DNA of 39,293 nucleotides from the NCBI GenBank assembly GCA_035622315.1, contig DASPVP010000034.1, forward strand, positions 1-39,293. Reading direction: 5' to 3'. A program made the translations under genes and the position numbers. Source of the stretch: JAJPHJ01 sp035622315 (GTDB lineage: Bacteria > Vulcanimicrobiota > Vulcanimicrobiia > Eremiobacterales > Eremiobacteraceae). How positions within the stretch are numbered: position 1 is the stretch's first letter; every line of letters begins with the position of its first letter. Below the pieces are notes generated by a model. That model was not told the origin of the DNA, did no database searches, and was given only the letters and a program-made list of their open reading frames with translations. Of this stretch, positions 1 to 8,540 are shown piece by piece.

Positions 1-50
1 CGCGTCAGTGATCGCGCGGCGATCCCTTAGGACTGTGAGCTAGGCTTCAG

Positions 51-62
51 CCCTCCGGAGGG
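51..62. repeat. Perfect 12-bp palindrome in the left-edge gap
   Basis: The first 87 bases hold no gene that I can support. They contain the perfect palindrome CCCTCCGGAGGG. It lies downstream of the minus-strand gene that ends at 88 and could be a 3'-end hairpin, but there is no following T-tract, so I do not call it a terminator. Confidence 0.35.
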
Positions 63-87
63 AACAGCGAGCCCGCCCAGGGGCACT

Positions 88-579
88 TTATCGGATTGGT
101 CGACTAGGCGCTCCTGGCCACGACACATCGGAATAGACAAATGTCGCCTCGACGACCGGTGAGGGTGTCGGGGTCGTGCCGACGTTGTAGATCCAGCGGA
201 CCTGTGAAGCTATCACGTTCGCGAAGGTGTACACGGTGGGTTGTGCCTCGGGCGAAATGCCAACCGCTGCGATCGTAAGCTTGCAGGTACCGATATGCTC
301 ACCATCGCTTACGGCGTTGAAGAAAATCTCAAACGCGTGAGCACCAGCGGTTTCGATGATCAGCGGTTGCGACGTCGCGTTGGCCCGAAATCCACTCGCG
401 ACCGATGCCGGGCGACCAAGGCCAAAGCTAAAGCCAGTCACCTCGAACGTGGAAGCACGCTCGCCGACGACCGTTCCTGTACCTTGACAGCTGAAATAAG
501 CCGGCGCGGCTTTAGCGACCGAAGCCAAACTGATAGTCGCTATCGCCAGCGTGCTCACAAAAGAGGCAATTCGCATCAT
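88..579 (-). CDS. Small secreted protein of unknown function
   Basis: A 163-residue protein with a clear N-terminal signal peptide: a short basic start, a hydrophobic core over residues 5-20, and a likely cleavage after SVAKA. The mature part is rich in Thr, Val, Ala and Ser with two cysteines (one shortly after the signal, one in the GTCKL segment), consistent with a small disulfide-bonded beta-rich exported domain. I do not recognise a family. I chose the ATG at 579 rather than an in-frame start at 597, because a GGAGGG ribosome-binding site (complement of 587-592) sits 7 bases before 579 and the signal peptide begins there. It is a single gene; the next gene on the same strand is the BlaI-like repressor about 117 bp upstream. 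Confidence 0.7.
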   Translation of the reverse strand: MMRIASFVSTLAIATISLASVAKAAPAYFSCQGTGTVVGERASTFEVTGFSFGLGRPASVASGFRANATSQPLIIETAGAHAFEIFFNAVSDGEHIGTCKLTIAAVGISPEAQPTVYTFANVIASQVRWIYNVGTTPTPSPVVEATFVYSDVSWPGAPSRPIR

Positions 580-696
580 TGGGAAACCCTCCAGCACAAA
601 GAAGCGTGGGACTGGTGCGGCGTTGGCATGTCCCCAATCGATGACCTGTGATGCGCGCAGTCGATCCAGGCCCTCGGCCCACGCGAGCTACTGCTA

Positions 697-1080
697 CTAC
701 TCCCTGTCCTGGTACTTCTCTATCATCGAACGCAAGCGTGCCAGCTCATCCTCGGAGGGGTGCTCGTGTTCGATGAGCCGTAGGACGAGCTCGCTCGGGT
801 CCTTTCGGAAAAAGCGCTTGATAAGATCTCCGACCGCTGACTGTGCCGCATCCTCTCGCTTGACCGCAGTGCGATAGACGAACGCGCGTCCGGCTTCCTT
901 GTGTCTGACGTATCCTTTGCGCTCGAGGATCCTCAGCATGGTCAGCACGGTGTTGTAGGCGATAGGCGGAGGTGGTAGACCCGCAGACACCTCGGCGACC
1001 GTCGCGCTACCCTTGTTCCACAGCACCTCCATGATGCGCAGCTCGGCTTGCGTGAGCGTCGCCGATTTCTTTCTCGGCAT
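697..1080 (-). CDS. BlaI/MecI/CopY-family transcriptional repressor
   Basis: A 127-residue winged-helix repressor. The N-terminal half carries the family signature (LTQAELRIMEVLW, then AYNTVLTMLRILERKGYV, the recognition helix and wing). The C-terminal helical tail resembles the BlaI dimerisation region. In classical systems a BlaR1-type M56 metalloprotease senses the inducer and causes cleavage of BlaI. No BlaR1 gene lies in this window, so the inducing signal is unknown. The ATG at 1080 is preceded by a strong AAGGAGG site. The gene has its own promoter, and the palindrome between it and the divergent gene overlaps both -35 boxes, so it probably represses itself and the neighbour at 1199. 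Confidence 0.92.
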   Translation of the reverse strand: MPRKKSATLTQAELRIMEVLWNKGSATVAEVSAGLPPPPIAYNTVLTMLRILERKGYVRHKEAGRAFVYRTAVKREDAAQSAVGDLIKRFFRKDPSELVLRLIEHEHPSEDELARLRSMIEKYQDRE

Positions 1081-1103
1081 CCCGAACCTCCTTGATCGCC
1101 CTT

Positions 1104-1132
1104 AGCATACCACGCGATCACCAGGCCGTCAA
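1104..1132 (-). promoter_or_regulatory. Predicted sigma-70 promoter of the BlaI-like gene
   Basis: On the minus strand there is a -35 box TTGACG (complement of 1127-1132), a 17-bp spacer and a -10 box TATGCT (complement of 1104-1109). The -35 lies inside the palindromic operator 1128-1149. Confidence 0.65.
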
Positions 1133-1149
1133 CTAATTCATTAGTTGAC
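1128..1149. promoter_or_regulatory. Palindromic operator, probably bound by the BlaI-like repressor
   Basis: A perfect inverted repeat with half-sites GTCAACTAAT and ATTAGTTGAC separated by TC. It sits between the divergent BlaI-like gene and the DUF5916-like gene and covers the -35 hexamers of both predicted promoters. BlaI/MecI proteins bind dyads of this size in their own promoter regions. Assigning this dyad to this protein is inference from position. Confidence 0.75.
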
Positions 1150-1173
1150 AACACGAGACGGACCTGCTATTGT
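1145..1173 (+). promoter_or_regulatory. Predicted sigma-70 promoter of the DUF5916-like gene
   Basis: A consensus -35 box TTGACA (1145-1150), a 17-bp spacer and a -10 box TATTGT (1168-1173). Transcription would start near 1180, giving a leader of about 20 bases with AGGAG at 1187-1191 before the ATG at 1199. The -35 overlaps the operator. Confidence 0.75.
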
Positions 1174-1198
1174 CTCTTAAAGAATTAGGAGATAGCGC

Positions 1199-3259
1199 AT
1201 GTTGACGTTGATGGTGCCCGTCGTGCAGACAGCTCCTCCCCTGGATCCCGCAAAGCCGGCGGTCGCCTGGACTTCGGGTTCTGCGATCCCCCTGCAATGG
1301 AACGTCGCGCACGCGCAAACCGCGAGTGAATCCACGACCGTCCATGTAGCGACGGATGGAAAGTTCCTTTACGTGCGCTTTGATGCTGCACAGCGCGAAC
1401 CGCTGATCGCGAACCAACACAGCGACGACTTAGTCGCCGGCGGGAGCAACATCAACGGGGGCATCGCCTGGACCGACGACTGTGTGTGGGTCGACCTGTG
1501 GCCGACCGGGCCCGGCGGCTTCCAGTACCAGTTCGAAGCGAATCCGAACGGCTCGCACAACGAGGCCTCAAGCGAAAACTCAGCTTTTGCGCCGCAATGG
1601 GAGTCGCACGGAGCGGCCAGCGGCAGCGGCTTCACGGTAACGATGGCAATCCCATTCGCCGTGGTCCATGGCGCCCACGCGGGTGCATGGCGCATGCAGT
1701 TCGTCCGCTACGTTCGCTCGACCGGCGAGCTCCTCGTCTGGTCCTACGACTCCGCACAGACCAATCCAGACGATGCAGCCCGCGCGGGCCAGGTCACGGT
1801 TCCCGTCGTCGCGCGGGCCCCGCTGCCACGACCGCGGGCGGGCATCTATGGCCTCGGATCTGTCGCAAGCAAGGCCGCCGGCGGATCGACCTCACGCGTG
1901 GGTGCGGACTTCTCAATTCCGGTGACCCAGACGGCAGCGCTCTTCGGCACGTTGCATCCCGACTATTCGAACGTCGAGCTCGATCAACAATCGATCTCGC
2001 CGACCGTGTATGCCCGCATCTTCAGCGAAGTGCGTCCCTTCTTCACCCAGGCGTCCGCCTATTATGGCGACTTCAACTGCGATGTCTGCAACGGATTTCG
2101 CACCACCCTCTACACACCAGCGATTCCGACCCCGTCGCAAGGCTACGCGTTCGAAGGCAGAGAGGGCGATTTCGGCGTGGCCGCGTTTGACGCCATCGGT
2201 GACGATCGTACGGATGCCGCAGCCGCGCTCAACTACACCTCTCCCGATACCCACTGGAACGCGGCCTATCAGCACGTCACGGCCGACATACCTGGCGTCG
2301 TCGACGACTCCGATCAAGGCGGCGTGAGCTGGTACAACGGCAAGTTCCTCAGCTTCTACGCGAACTACGCCACCGATCGCGGTACGCAAGTGCTCGACCC
2401 AGGGCAGGGGAATTGGCTTGACGCCGGCGGGGGTTTCATAGACCAACACTTCGCTCTGTTCGGCGCGGTGCGCGACGTGGGAACTTACTTCAATCCGGTG
2501 GACGGATTCGACTCACACGCCGGTGTCGCCGGGTATGCGGTCTACTCAGCGCGCGTCTGGACCTTTTCACCGAACGATTTTCTTTCGTCTGCTGGCATCT
2601 CAGGAAACATCGACAGATACCAAGGACCCACATACGGGCAGGCACAAAGCGACAACGGCGCGCTGCTCGACGTTCTGATGAAGGACACCATTGATCTGCA
2701 ACTCTACTCAGGCTCTGACTATTGGAGATTCGGTTCGACCCTCACACCGATCTCACAGAACGGCGGCTTCAGCATCACCTATCACAGCGGGATGCAGAAC
2801 AACCTTAACAACTTCCCGACACATGGGGCGTCAGCGACACCGACAATTATCCAATACTTCACAGGCCGCTACGGCGACGGCCGGTTGGACACTTGGTTCC
2901 GCTCGAGCACGCTGCGTGCGGGTGATCGAGGGACGTTGACGCTAACGGTAGACAACACTGCGCAGTGGTTCACGCGTGAACCAGACAACGTCCAATGGTT
3001 CGACACGCTTGCCTATGCGTACCAGGTGGATGCGAGGTCGTCGTTCGCCGTCGGGCTGCGCCGCGTGATCGGCGAGCCACCGCAGCCGAACGGCGGCGGC
3101 AACTGCATGGGGGCCTGCTCGAACATCTCGATCGCCTATCACCTGCGCGAGCAGCACGAGGAGTTCTACCTGGCCTACGGAGACCCGAACACGCTTGTGA
3201 CCGTGCCGCAGGCCATCTTCAAGGTCATCTTCTACGAGGGCGGCCAAAAAGGGACGTAA
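1199..3259 (+). CDS. CBM9-like / DUF5916-like beta-rich envelope protein
   Basis: A 686-residue protein. Residues about 25-200 look like the CBM9-type sugar-binding fold that opens DUF5916 proteins (HVATDGKFLYVRFDA, DDCVWVDLWP). Around residues 253-285 comes the segment typical of DUF5916 (HPDYSNVELDQ, EVRPFF), followed by about 400 residues of alternating aromatic and polar strands consistent with an outer-membrane beta-barrel. The family has no firmly established function. The ATG at 1199 is fixed by AGGAG at 1187 and by the promoter just upstream. A conventional signal peptide is not evident: only a short hydrophobic MLTLMVPVV stretch precedes the predicted domain, which is odd for a barrel. 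The gene is divergent from the BlaI-like repressor and shares its operator. Confidence 0.75.
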   Translation: MLTLMVPVVQTAPPLDPAKPAVAWTSGSAIPLQWNVAHAQTASESTTVHVATDGKFLYVRFDAAQREPLIANQHSDDLVAGGSNINGGIAWTDDCVWVDLWPTGPGGFQYQFEANPNGSHNEASSENSAFAPQWESHGAASGSGFTVTMAIPFAVVHGAHAGAWRMQFVRYVRSTGELLVWSYDSAQTNPDDAARAGQVTVPVVARAPLPRPRAGIYGLGSVASKAAGGSTSRVGADFSIPVTQTAALFGTLHPDYSNVELDQQSISPTVYARIFSEVRPFFTQASAYYGDFNCDVCNGFRTTLYTPAIPTPSQGYAFEGREGDFGVAAFDAIGDDRTDAAAALNYTSPDTHWNAAYQHVTADIPGVVDDSDQGGVSWYNGKFLSFYANYATDRGTQVLDPGQGNWLDAGGGFIDQHFALFGAVRDVGTYFNPVDGFDSHAGVAGYAVYSARVWTFSPNDFLSSAGISGNIDRYQGPTYGQAQSDNGALLDVLMKDTIDLQLYSGSDYWRFGSTLTPISQNGGFSITYHSGMQNNLNNFPTHGASATPTIIQYFTGRYGDGRLDTWFRSSTLRAGDRGTLTLTVDNTAQWFTREPDNVQWFDTLAYAYQVDARSSFAVGLRRVIGEPPQPNGGGNCMGACSNISIAYHLREQHEEFYLAYGDPNTLVTVPQAIFKVIFYEGGQKGT

Positions 3260-3385
3260 TATGCGATCGCTGTTCGGTCACACCTGACCCTAAGACCACA
3301 ACGTCGCCTGCGTGGCCGTGACGCGGACCACACGGCAAGCCGATATTGTGTAGAGAACCCGGCCTGACCGGCTGGTCCTTTCACG

Positions 3386-4951
3386 ATGGATACGCAAGAG
3401 TCAGATAGCGTCCTCGAGATCTTCCAAGCGGGTGACACCAAGCAGTGGCGCCTCGAGCCGCACATGCCGACGGAATACCCCATCATCATCAGCAACCGCA
3501 CCACCGAAAGCCACGAGGTGGAGCTGACGATCGTGGATGCTGTGGACTGGGCAGTGGTGCGCCCGCAGCGCTTGTCGCTGCGTTCCGGTAAAGACGCCAC
3601 GGCAAAGCTCGTGCTCGCAAAGGGCACCGATGCTCGAGCGCGCGCAGGTCAGCACAAGCTCACGCTCGAGCTCCTGGATTTTGAAGGCACAAGCCTTGGA
3701 CAGCTGGCCGCGACCATTACCGTGGTACCTTACTATGCGCTTGCGATGTCGCTCAAGGTCCGCGGTCCGCTGTTGCGTCGAGGTGTGGTGGAGGGCTTCG
3801 TCCTACATTGCACGGTCGTCAACCACGGCAACGCTGAGTGCACCATCCACCCCGAGGGCGAGGCCGATTCGCCGCTCCAGCTCTCCGCCCCGACGGTTCG
3901 CGTGCCCTTTGCGGGGGATCTCTCTTTCGACATCGAGGCCTGGTGGCGCGAAAACCCGATGCGCTCTTATCCCGCGAGCGTCCGCTTGAATGCGAGCTAT
4001 CCTGAAGCTGACGCGAGCGCAGAGGTCCCGTGGTCGGAGGTGGTTGCGGCGATCGGCTCGATGATCCCGCCGCTCGCGGACACCCAAGAATTTCCCGACG
4101 TGCTGCAGCTCGAGGCGGTGCGCAAGCCGGAACTCCATCCCGTCGAACACACCACGTTGCAGGCGCCAGCCGAATCCATCACCGCTGACGAATCTCTCGA
4201 GCAAGCCGAGTCGGTCGCCGCCAAGCCCGGCGCCGATGCTCGGATGGATCCGATGTTCGTCCAGATCGCACCGCTGCGCCCCATGAAATACACCTATGGC
4301 ATGCGCGTGAACCCATGGTGGCCGCCAGCCGAGCGCTTCGGGGGGCGCTGGCGTTTCAAGCCGCTGCCCATAGCGGCGGTCGCGCTTGCGATCAGCCTGG
4401 TCGCGATGGCGCGCTTCGGGGCGTTCGACTCGGCACGCAGCATCGCGTTGAACCCGGACATTTCGATCCACACCCTCTTCAACGAACGCCATGAAGTCTC
4501 GCAGACGCGCCACAGCGCCGTGCCGACAAAGCTCGACAAGAGCCGACGCTCCAAGCACGCGCTGCGACGTCCAGTCGTCGCTTCCGGAACTTCGAGCGAA
4601 AACGTTCCGCCGCAACCGCAGCGCAGCGGCGGTGTTTCACGAGGGGAGGCCCTTCCCGCCGTCGCCATGGAACCGGCACAAGCGAAGAAAGAGGCCAAAG
4701 GTGAGGTCTGGGAGGGCGATGTCGTCCACGTGTCGGCCGGCAACATCAAAGTCATCGATTCGGCTGACGACGTCCGCAGTTTCATCGTCTCGCAAGACTT
4801 CAAGAGCGTGTTCTCAGCAGACGGCACCGCGGCGCGTAACATGAGCGACGTCGTGCCCGGCACGCAGGTCAGGGTCTTCTATTCCTACGTCTTCGGGTTC
4901 CGGCACCCCAACGCTATCTTCATCTTGAGCGGACCAAAGGCGAACTCGTAG
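3386..4951 (+). CDS. Ig-like domain membrane protein of unknown function
   Basis: A 521-residue protein with no N-terminal signal. Residues about 1-115 and 118-210 look like two beta-sandwich (Ig-like or COG1470-like) domains. A low-complexity linker leads to one hydrophobic segment at about 326-347 (PIAAVALAISLVAMA). A basic, Ser/Pro-rich stretch follows, and a final small beta domain (about 440-521, VWEGDVVHVSAGNIKVIDS) resembles DUF5666-type OB-like modules. With one central membrane span the protein would place the two halves on opposite sides of the membrane. The ribosome-binding site before the ATG is weak. It is convergent with the lipoprotein gene ending at 4973. I do not recognise a specific function. 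Confidence 0.6.
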   Translation: MDTQESDSVLEIFQAGDTKQWRLEPHMPTEYPIIISNRTTESHEVELTIVDAVDWAVVRPQRLSLRSGKDATAKLVLAKGTDARARAGQHKLTLELLDFEGTSLGQLAATITVVPYYALAMSLKVRGPLLRRGVVEGFVLHCTVVNHGNAECTIHPEGEADSPLQLSAPTVRVPFAGDLSFDIEAWWRENPMRSYPASVRLNASYPEADASAEVPWSEVVAAIGSMIPPLADTQEFPDVLQLEAVRKPELHPVEHTTLQAPAESITADESLEQAESVAAKPGADARMDPMFVQIAPLRPMKYTYGMRVNPWWPPAERFGGRWRFKPLPIAAVALAISLVAMARFGAFDSARSIALNPDISIHTLFNERHEVSQTRHSAVPTKLDKSRRSKHALRRPVVASGTSSENVPPQPQRSGGVSRGEALPAVAMEPAQAKKEAKGEVWEGDVVHVSAGNIKVIDSADDVRSFIVSQDFKSVFSADGTAARNMSDVVPGTQVRVFYSYVFGFRHPNAIFILSGPKANS

Positions 4952-4972
4952 CTTCCTTATAGATGCTCTGGT

Positions 4973-7201
4973 CTAGTGGATCCGTCGGAGCCGGCGGCCG
5001 AGCCGTGCGATGAATCGTCCGCGCACGCCTGCGGGAGCAGCGATCGGCGGGCCGGTCGCCGTGCCGGCCGGGCCGATGGCAACACCTTCCGGCACGTCGT
5101 TCGGCTGATTCATCACCAAGGTAGGAGCCACGTCAAGATGGGCCCCGGCCAAACCGGTGACGTTGTAGATGTCGACCTCGCCCGGTGGCGGCGCGATCCC
5201 AGAGGCTGCATTGCCGTCGCACGTGGCGTCGCAGTCTGGACCTGTCGGGTTCGCCACGTACATCACGCCGCTGACCACGGCGAGTCGCTGGCCCGCTCCT
5301 ACCGCAAGGCCGGCTGACGACGCCGAGCCAAAACGACCGGTCGTATCGCCGCCGAGCACGAAGATCGGCGTGAGGTCGACACTCTGCCCTTGTGCGAGTT
5401 TGGTCGTGTCGTACGCCGTCACGTACTCGTGCTGGTTGCCGTCTTGGCACAAGATGTTCTGCGTGCCGATCGGACCACAGTTGGAGAGGCCTGCGCCGCT
5501 CGGGAAGTTGAGGACGTAGAGGATGCCGCTGTCCACTGCGAGCGCCACGGGGACGACGCCGAGTTGCGTGTCGCTCGACGGCCCGTCGAGCGCGCTGTAG
5601 GCGATGGGCGACGTCGCTCCTGGAGCGTACACGACGATCGCGCTATTGCCGTTGAGATCGTCGAGGCCACCGAGGTACGTGAAGCCATTGCTGTCGATCG
5701 CGACCGGATAGAAATTCTGTCCGCTGTATTGATCTGTGCCGTCGCAGGAGGTGAATCCGACGAGCGGCAGGCACGGTCCACCGCCCAGCACGTTTGCAAG
5801 GCTGCCCTGACCGGCTGCGAAAACCGTTCGCAGTACGGCAGGCGTTCCGGTGTTCGCGTCCGACCCCGGCATGAGGATATCTTCCGTCGTCGGGTCAACG
5901 CCGAGCGAAAGCAGTGTGTCGAAAGTGTACGCGGCCGGCATTGAGAACGTCGCCGAGGGCGCGGTCTTGTTAGTCGCACTCGGAGCGAACTGGTAGATAT
6001 TCGCCGGCAGCTGCGTCGAGGTGCTGCACAGCGGGTTGTTCGTGATATAACCGTTCCCGCTCGAATCGAAGACGATGCCCTGCACCATGGCCACAGCATA
6101 CGGAACGGCTCCCGGATCGCACGCGAGCTCGGCGAGGGTCAATCCGAACGAGCGGCTCGGCGTCGCGCTCGGACCGGGGCTCGGGAACTCTTCGACGGCG
6201 TTGTTCTCCGCGTTGAGCACGTAGAGGCTTGGCCGGATCGGTCCGTGGCTCGGCGACGGTTTCGGGGTGGGCGAAGGCGGCGGCGTCGGCAGGAAGACGG
6301 TGAGCGGAACCGTTGCCGTCACCGGATTGCCATTGCCGTCGACGGTGGACGCAGTCACGTTCACCGTGCTCGAGGCTCCGCCGTTGTAGTTCAAAGGCAA
6401 AGCGGTTGCGGGTGGCATCGTCAAACTCAGGCTGCTTGCGTTGCCCGCGAACGAGAACGGAGCCGCGCTCGGGATGGCTAAGACCACCGGATCTGCGAAC
6501 TGCACGTTGCCAAGCAGCACTGCGCCCGTCGCATCCTTCGCGACGACCACGACCGACGCAGTCGATGCTACGCCTTGACGGAAGGATGTTGGTGTGATCG
6601 TCATCGTGATCGACGAGACGAACCCGCCGAGTTGCAGCGTGCCCGTACCCGTCGAGCCAACGGTCTGCGTGCCTGACGTCGGCACGGAGACGTCGAGCAA
6701 TCCCTCTGAGATGATGGACCCGGACGCGTTCGACCCTGCGTAGGTGACCACCGCAAATCCATCGATCCCGTCGGCCGCGGGAACGTTCGCGACCGTGACG
6801 GTGCAACCGGCCGGCGCGCACGTATTCGGAACGTTGACCGGCGCGACGGTGGGTGCGGGGTGGGCGAGCGACGTGCCGTTCACCGCCGCGAGCGAGATGA
6901 CGACGGAGGCCGTGTTGGGAGAGACGTAGAGCGATGTTGCCATCGGCGTCGGTGACGCGTTCGCGAACTTGCGCATCCTTGCGGCGTTCGCGTCACCGCC
7001 AGGTGGGATCACGACGGAGAAGGTCACGAACTGGTTGAGAACCGGGTTGACGCCGGCGCCGTTCGGCGTCGGCTTCGTGGAGGGCGGCGGCCCCGAGCTC
7101 GTCGAGGTAGAGCACGAGACGACGAGCGCTGCGATGAATGAGGCGCACAGCGCCGCGATTGCGACCGCGGTTCGCGCGCTTTTCAACACCTCGCTCGGCA
7201 C
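4973..7201 (-). CDS. Large lipoprotein: Ig-like N-terminus plus beta-propeller-like C-terminus
   Basis: A 742-residue protein starting at a GTG. A hydrophobic signal ends in the lipobox VVSC (Cys about residue 30), so it should be lipid-anchored. A Ser/Pro-rich tether follows, then two Ig-like stretches up to about residue 305, a proline-rich linker (PTPPPSPTPKPSPS) and a repeat region beginning with SLYVLNAENNAVEEF that resembles NHL or other propeller repeats. The last residues are basic. It starts 4 bases after the stop of the upstream lipoprotein gene and is the third gene of the receptor-lipoprotein-lipoprotein operon, so it probably acts at the cell surface with that receptor. The ligand is unknown. 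Confidence 0.72.
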   Translation of the reverse strand: MPSEVLKSARTAVAIAALCASFIAALVVSCSTSTSSGPPPSTKPTPNGAGVNPVLNQFVTFSVVIPPGGDANAARMRKFANASPTPMATSLYVSPNTASVVISLAAVNGTSLAHPAPTVAPVNVPNTCAPAGCTVTVANVPAADGIDGFAVVTYAGSNASGSIISEGLLDVSVPTSGTQTVGSTGTGTLQLGGFVSSITMTITPTSFRQGVASTASVVVVAKDATGAVLLGNVQFADPVVLAIPSAAPFSFAGNASSLSLTMPPATALPLNYNGGASSTVNVTASTVDGNGNPVTATVPLTVFLPTPPPSPTPKPSPSHGPIRPSLYVLNAENNAVEEFPSPGPSATPSRSFGLTLAELACDPGAVPYAVAMVQGIVFDSSGNGYITNNPLCSTSTQLPANIYQFAPSATNKTAPSATFSMPAAYTFDTLLSLGVDPTTEDILMPGSDANTGTPAVLRTVFAAGQGSLANVLGGGPCLPLVGFTSCDGTDQYSGQNFYPVAIDSNGFTYLGGLDDLNGNSAIVVYAPGATSPIAYSALDGPSSDTQLGVVPVALAVDSGILYVLNFPSGAGLSNCGPIGTQNILCQDGNQHEYVTAYDTTKLAQGQSVDLTPIFVLGGDTTGRFGSASSAGLAVGAGQRLAVVSGVMYVANPTGPDCDATCDGNAASGIAPPPGEVDIYNVTGLAGAHLDVAPTLVMNQPNDVPEGVAIGPAGTATGPPIAAPAGVRGRFIARLGRRLRRIH

Positions 7202-7205
7202 GCGG

Positions 7206-8540
7206 TCAGGACCCCGTGCCGTAGTTATAGGCGCCCGAGAACGGATTCGACGTGGTCACATCGGCCGTGCCGGTTGCATTCTGGATGACCGGCGCGATCG
7301 ACATGTTCTGCGGGTACGACGCCTCGAACGCCGGGTAGTCGAAGCCGACAGCGGTCAAACCGTAGAAACCGGTGGTCGGGAGAACGGTTCCCGGCGGCTC
7401 GTAGGGCTGTGCTGCCGCCACATCGGCCAAGGTGCAAAACGTATGCGTGGGTTGCCCGGTTGCCGGGTTCGGCGGTCCAAGGTTGTTCGAAAGGTACAGC
7501 ACCTGCGGCCCCGTGGTGCGCGTCAAGAGCGAGTAGTGGTTCGAGGGCCTGTTCGCGATCAACAAGCAATCGTTGGTGTTCACGTTGATGACTGCTTCGG
7601 TCACACCTGGCGGCACGTCGACCGTGATCAGAGCGCTTCCGTCGTTTTGCACGTTGATCACGGGCTGGGGAAACACGGGAAGCGGCACCGTCGATGGCAG
7701 ATATGCGTGGGTCGTCACGATCGCGGAGCTGATGTAGTTGCTGTCCGTGGCGAATTGGACTTTCAGCGTGTACTCGCCGAGTTCGGGCACGCTCGCGAAA
7801 TCCGTGAACCCAAGCGGATAGCCGCGGAAGAACGCGGGCTGGTTATAGCCTTGCGGTGACGGCCACGCGGGCGGCCCGCCGTAGTACGATGCGGTGAGCG
7901 GCGCGAAGCGGAAATCACCGCGATATCCGCAACCGCGCGGTGCGAAGAGCGGCAGCGCGAGTTCGTTCGAACGAGCGGTATTGTACGAGGGCGAGGTCGG
8001 CTGGTTCCCGCCGTCGCCGACATCCGGCAAGATGCCACCGAGATCCGTGCAACCGAGGGCGTTGTACACCTCGGGATACGTAGTGGGATTGACCGTGTTG
8101 TCTCCCGCGAAACCGTAGCCGAAGACGCCGACCGTCGCCCCGAATTCCACCAGCGAGTCGAGCAGCGGGTGGGAGAGCGACTGCGCCTGCTGGGCGAAGA
8201 TCGTCGGATAGGTCCCCGAGACGAGGTTGACGTTCGTCGTCGGATTGGGATCGCCGATGAAGGTCGTCGGTCCGGAGAGATACGGCGTGTTCTGCAAGGT
8301 GGCGTTGTTGCCGCCGGGCATGCGGAACGTCGTCACGACGTTGAGACCGATCTCGAAATTGTTGTTCGGCTCGGCTATGGTGGCGGTTCCTACGACCATC
8401 TGCAAGCGCGCGATGTTCGCGACGTTCGGGATGCTGAGGTCAGGCATCTCGCCGGATTCGCCGCTCGTGCACGCGCACAGCGAGGCGACCAGCAACACGG
8501 CGACGAGATCAAAGAGAGGCTTGCGCGTAGAGCGAAACAT
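7206..8540 (-). CDS. Lipoprotein encoded behind the TonB-dependent receptor
   Basis: A 444-residue protein with an N-terminal signal ending in the lipobox LCAC (Cys about residue 24). The mature part is Thr/Pro/Gly-rich and beta-like with repeated aromatic residues; no SusD-type helical repeats are visible and I do not recognise a family. The ATG at 8540 has AGGAG nearby and lies 32 bases inside the 3' end of the receptor gene, which suggests translational coupling. Position implies a surface or periplasmic accessory to the receptor, for example a ligand-binding partner. That role is inference. Confidence 0.72.
   Translation of the reverse strand: MFRSTRKPLFDLVAVLLVASLCACTSGESGEMPDLSIPNVANIARLQMVVGTATIAEPNNNFEIGLNVVTTFRMPGGNNATLQNTPYLSGPTTFIGDPNPTTNVNLVSGTYPTIFAQQAQSLSHPLLDSLVEFGATVGVFGYGFAGDNTVNPTTYPEVYNALGCTDLGGILPDVGDGGNQPTSPSYNTARSNELALPLFAPRGCGYRGDFRFAPLTASYYGGPPAWPSPQGYNQPAFFRGYPLGFTDFASVPELGEYTLKVQFATDSNYISSAIVTTHAYLPSTVPLPVFPQPVINVQNDGSALITVDVPPGVTEAVINVNTNDCLLIANRPSNHYSLLTRTTGPQVLYLSNNLGPPNPATGQPTHTFCTLADVAAAQPYEPPGTVLPTTGFYGLTAVGFDYPAFEASYPQNMSIAPVIQNATGTADVTTSNPFSGAYNYGTGS

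Noticed and set aside
4973..8540. SusD-like partner of the TonB-dependent receptor
   Set aside because: Both downstream lipoproteins are beta-rich without TPR-like helices or SusD motifs.
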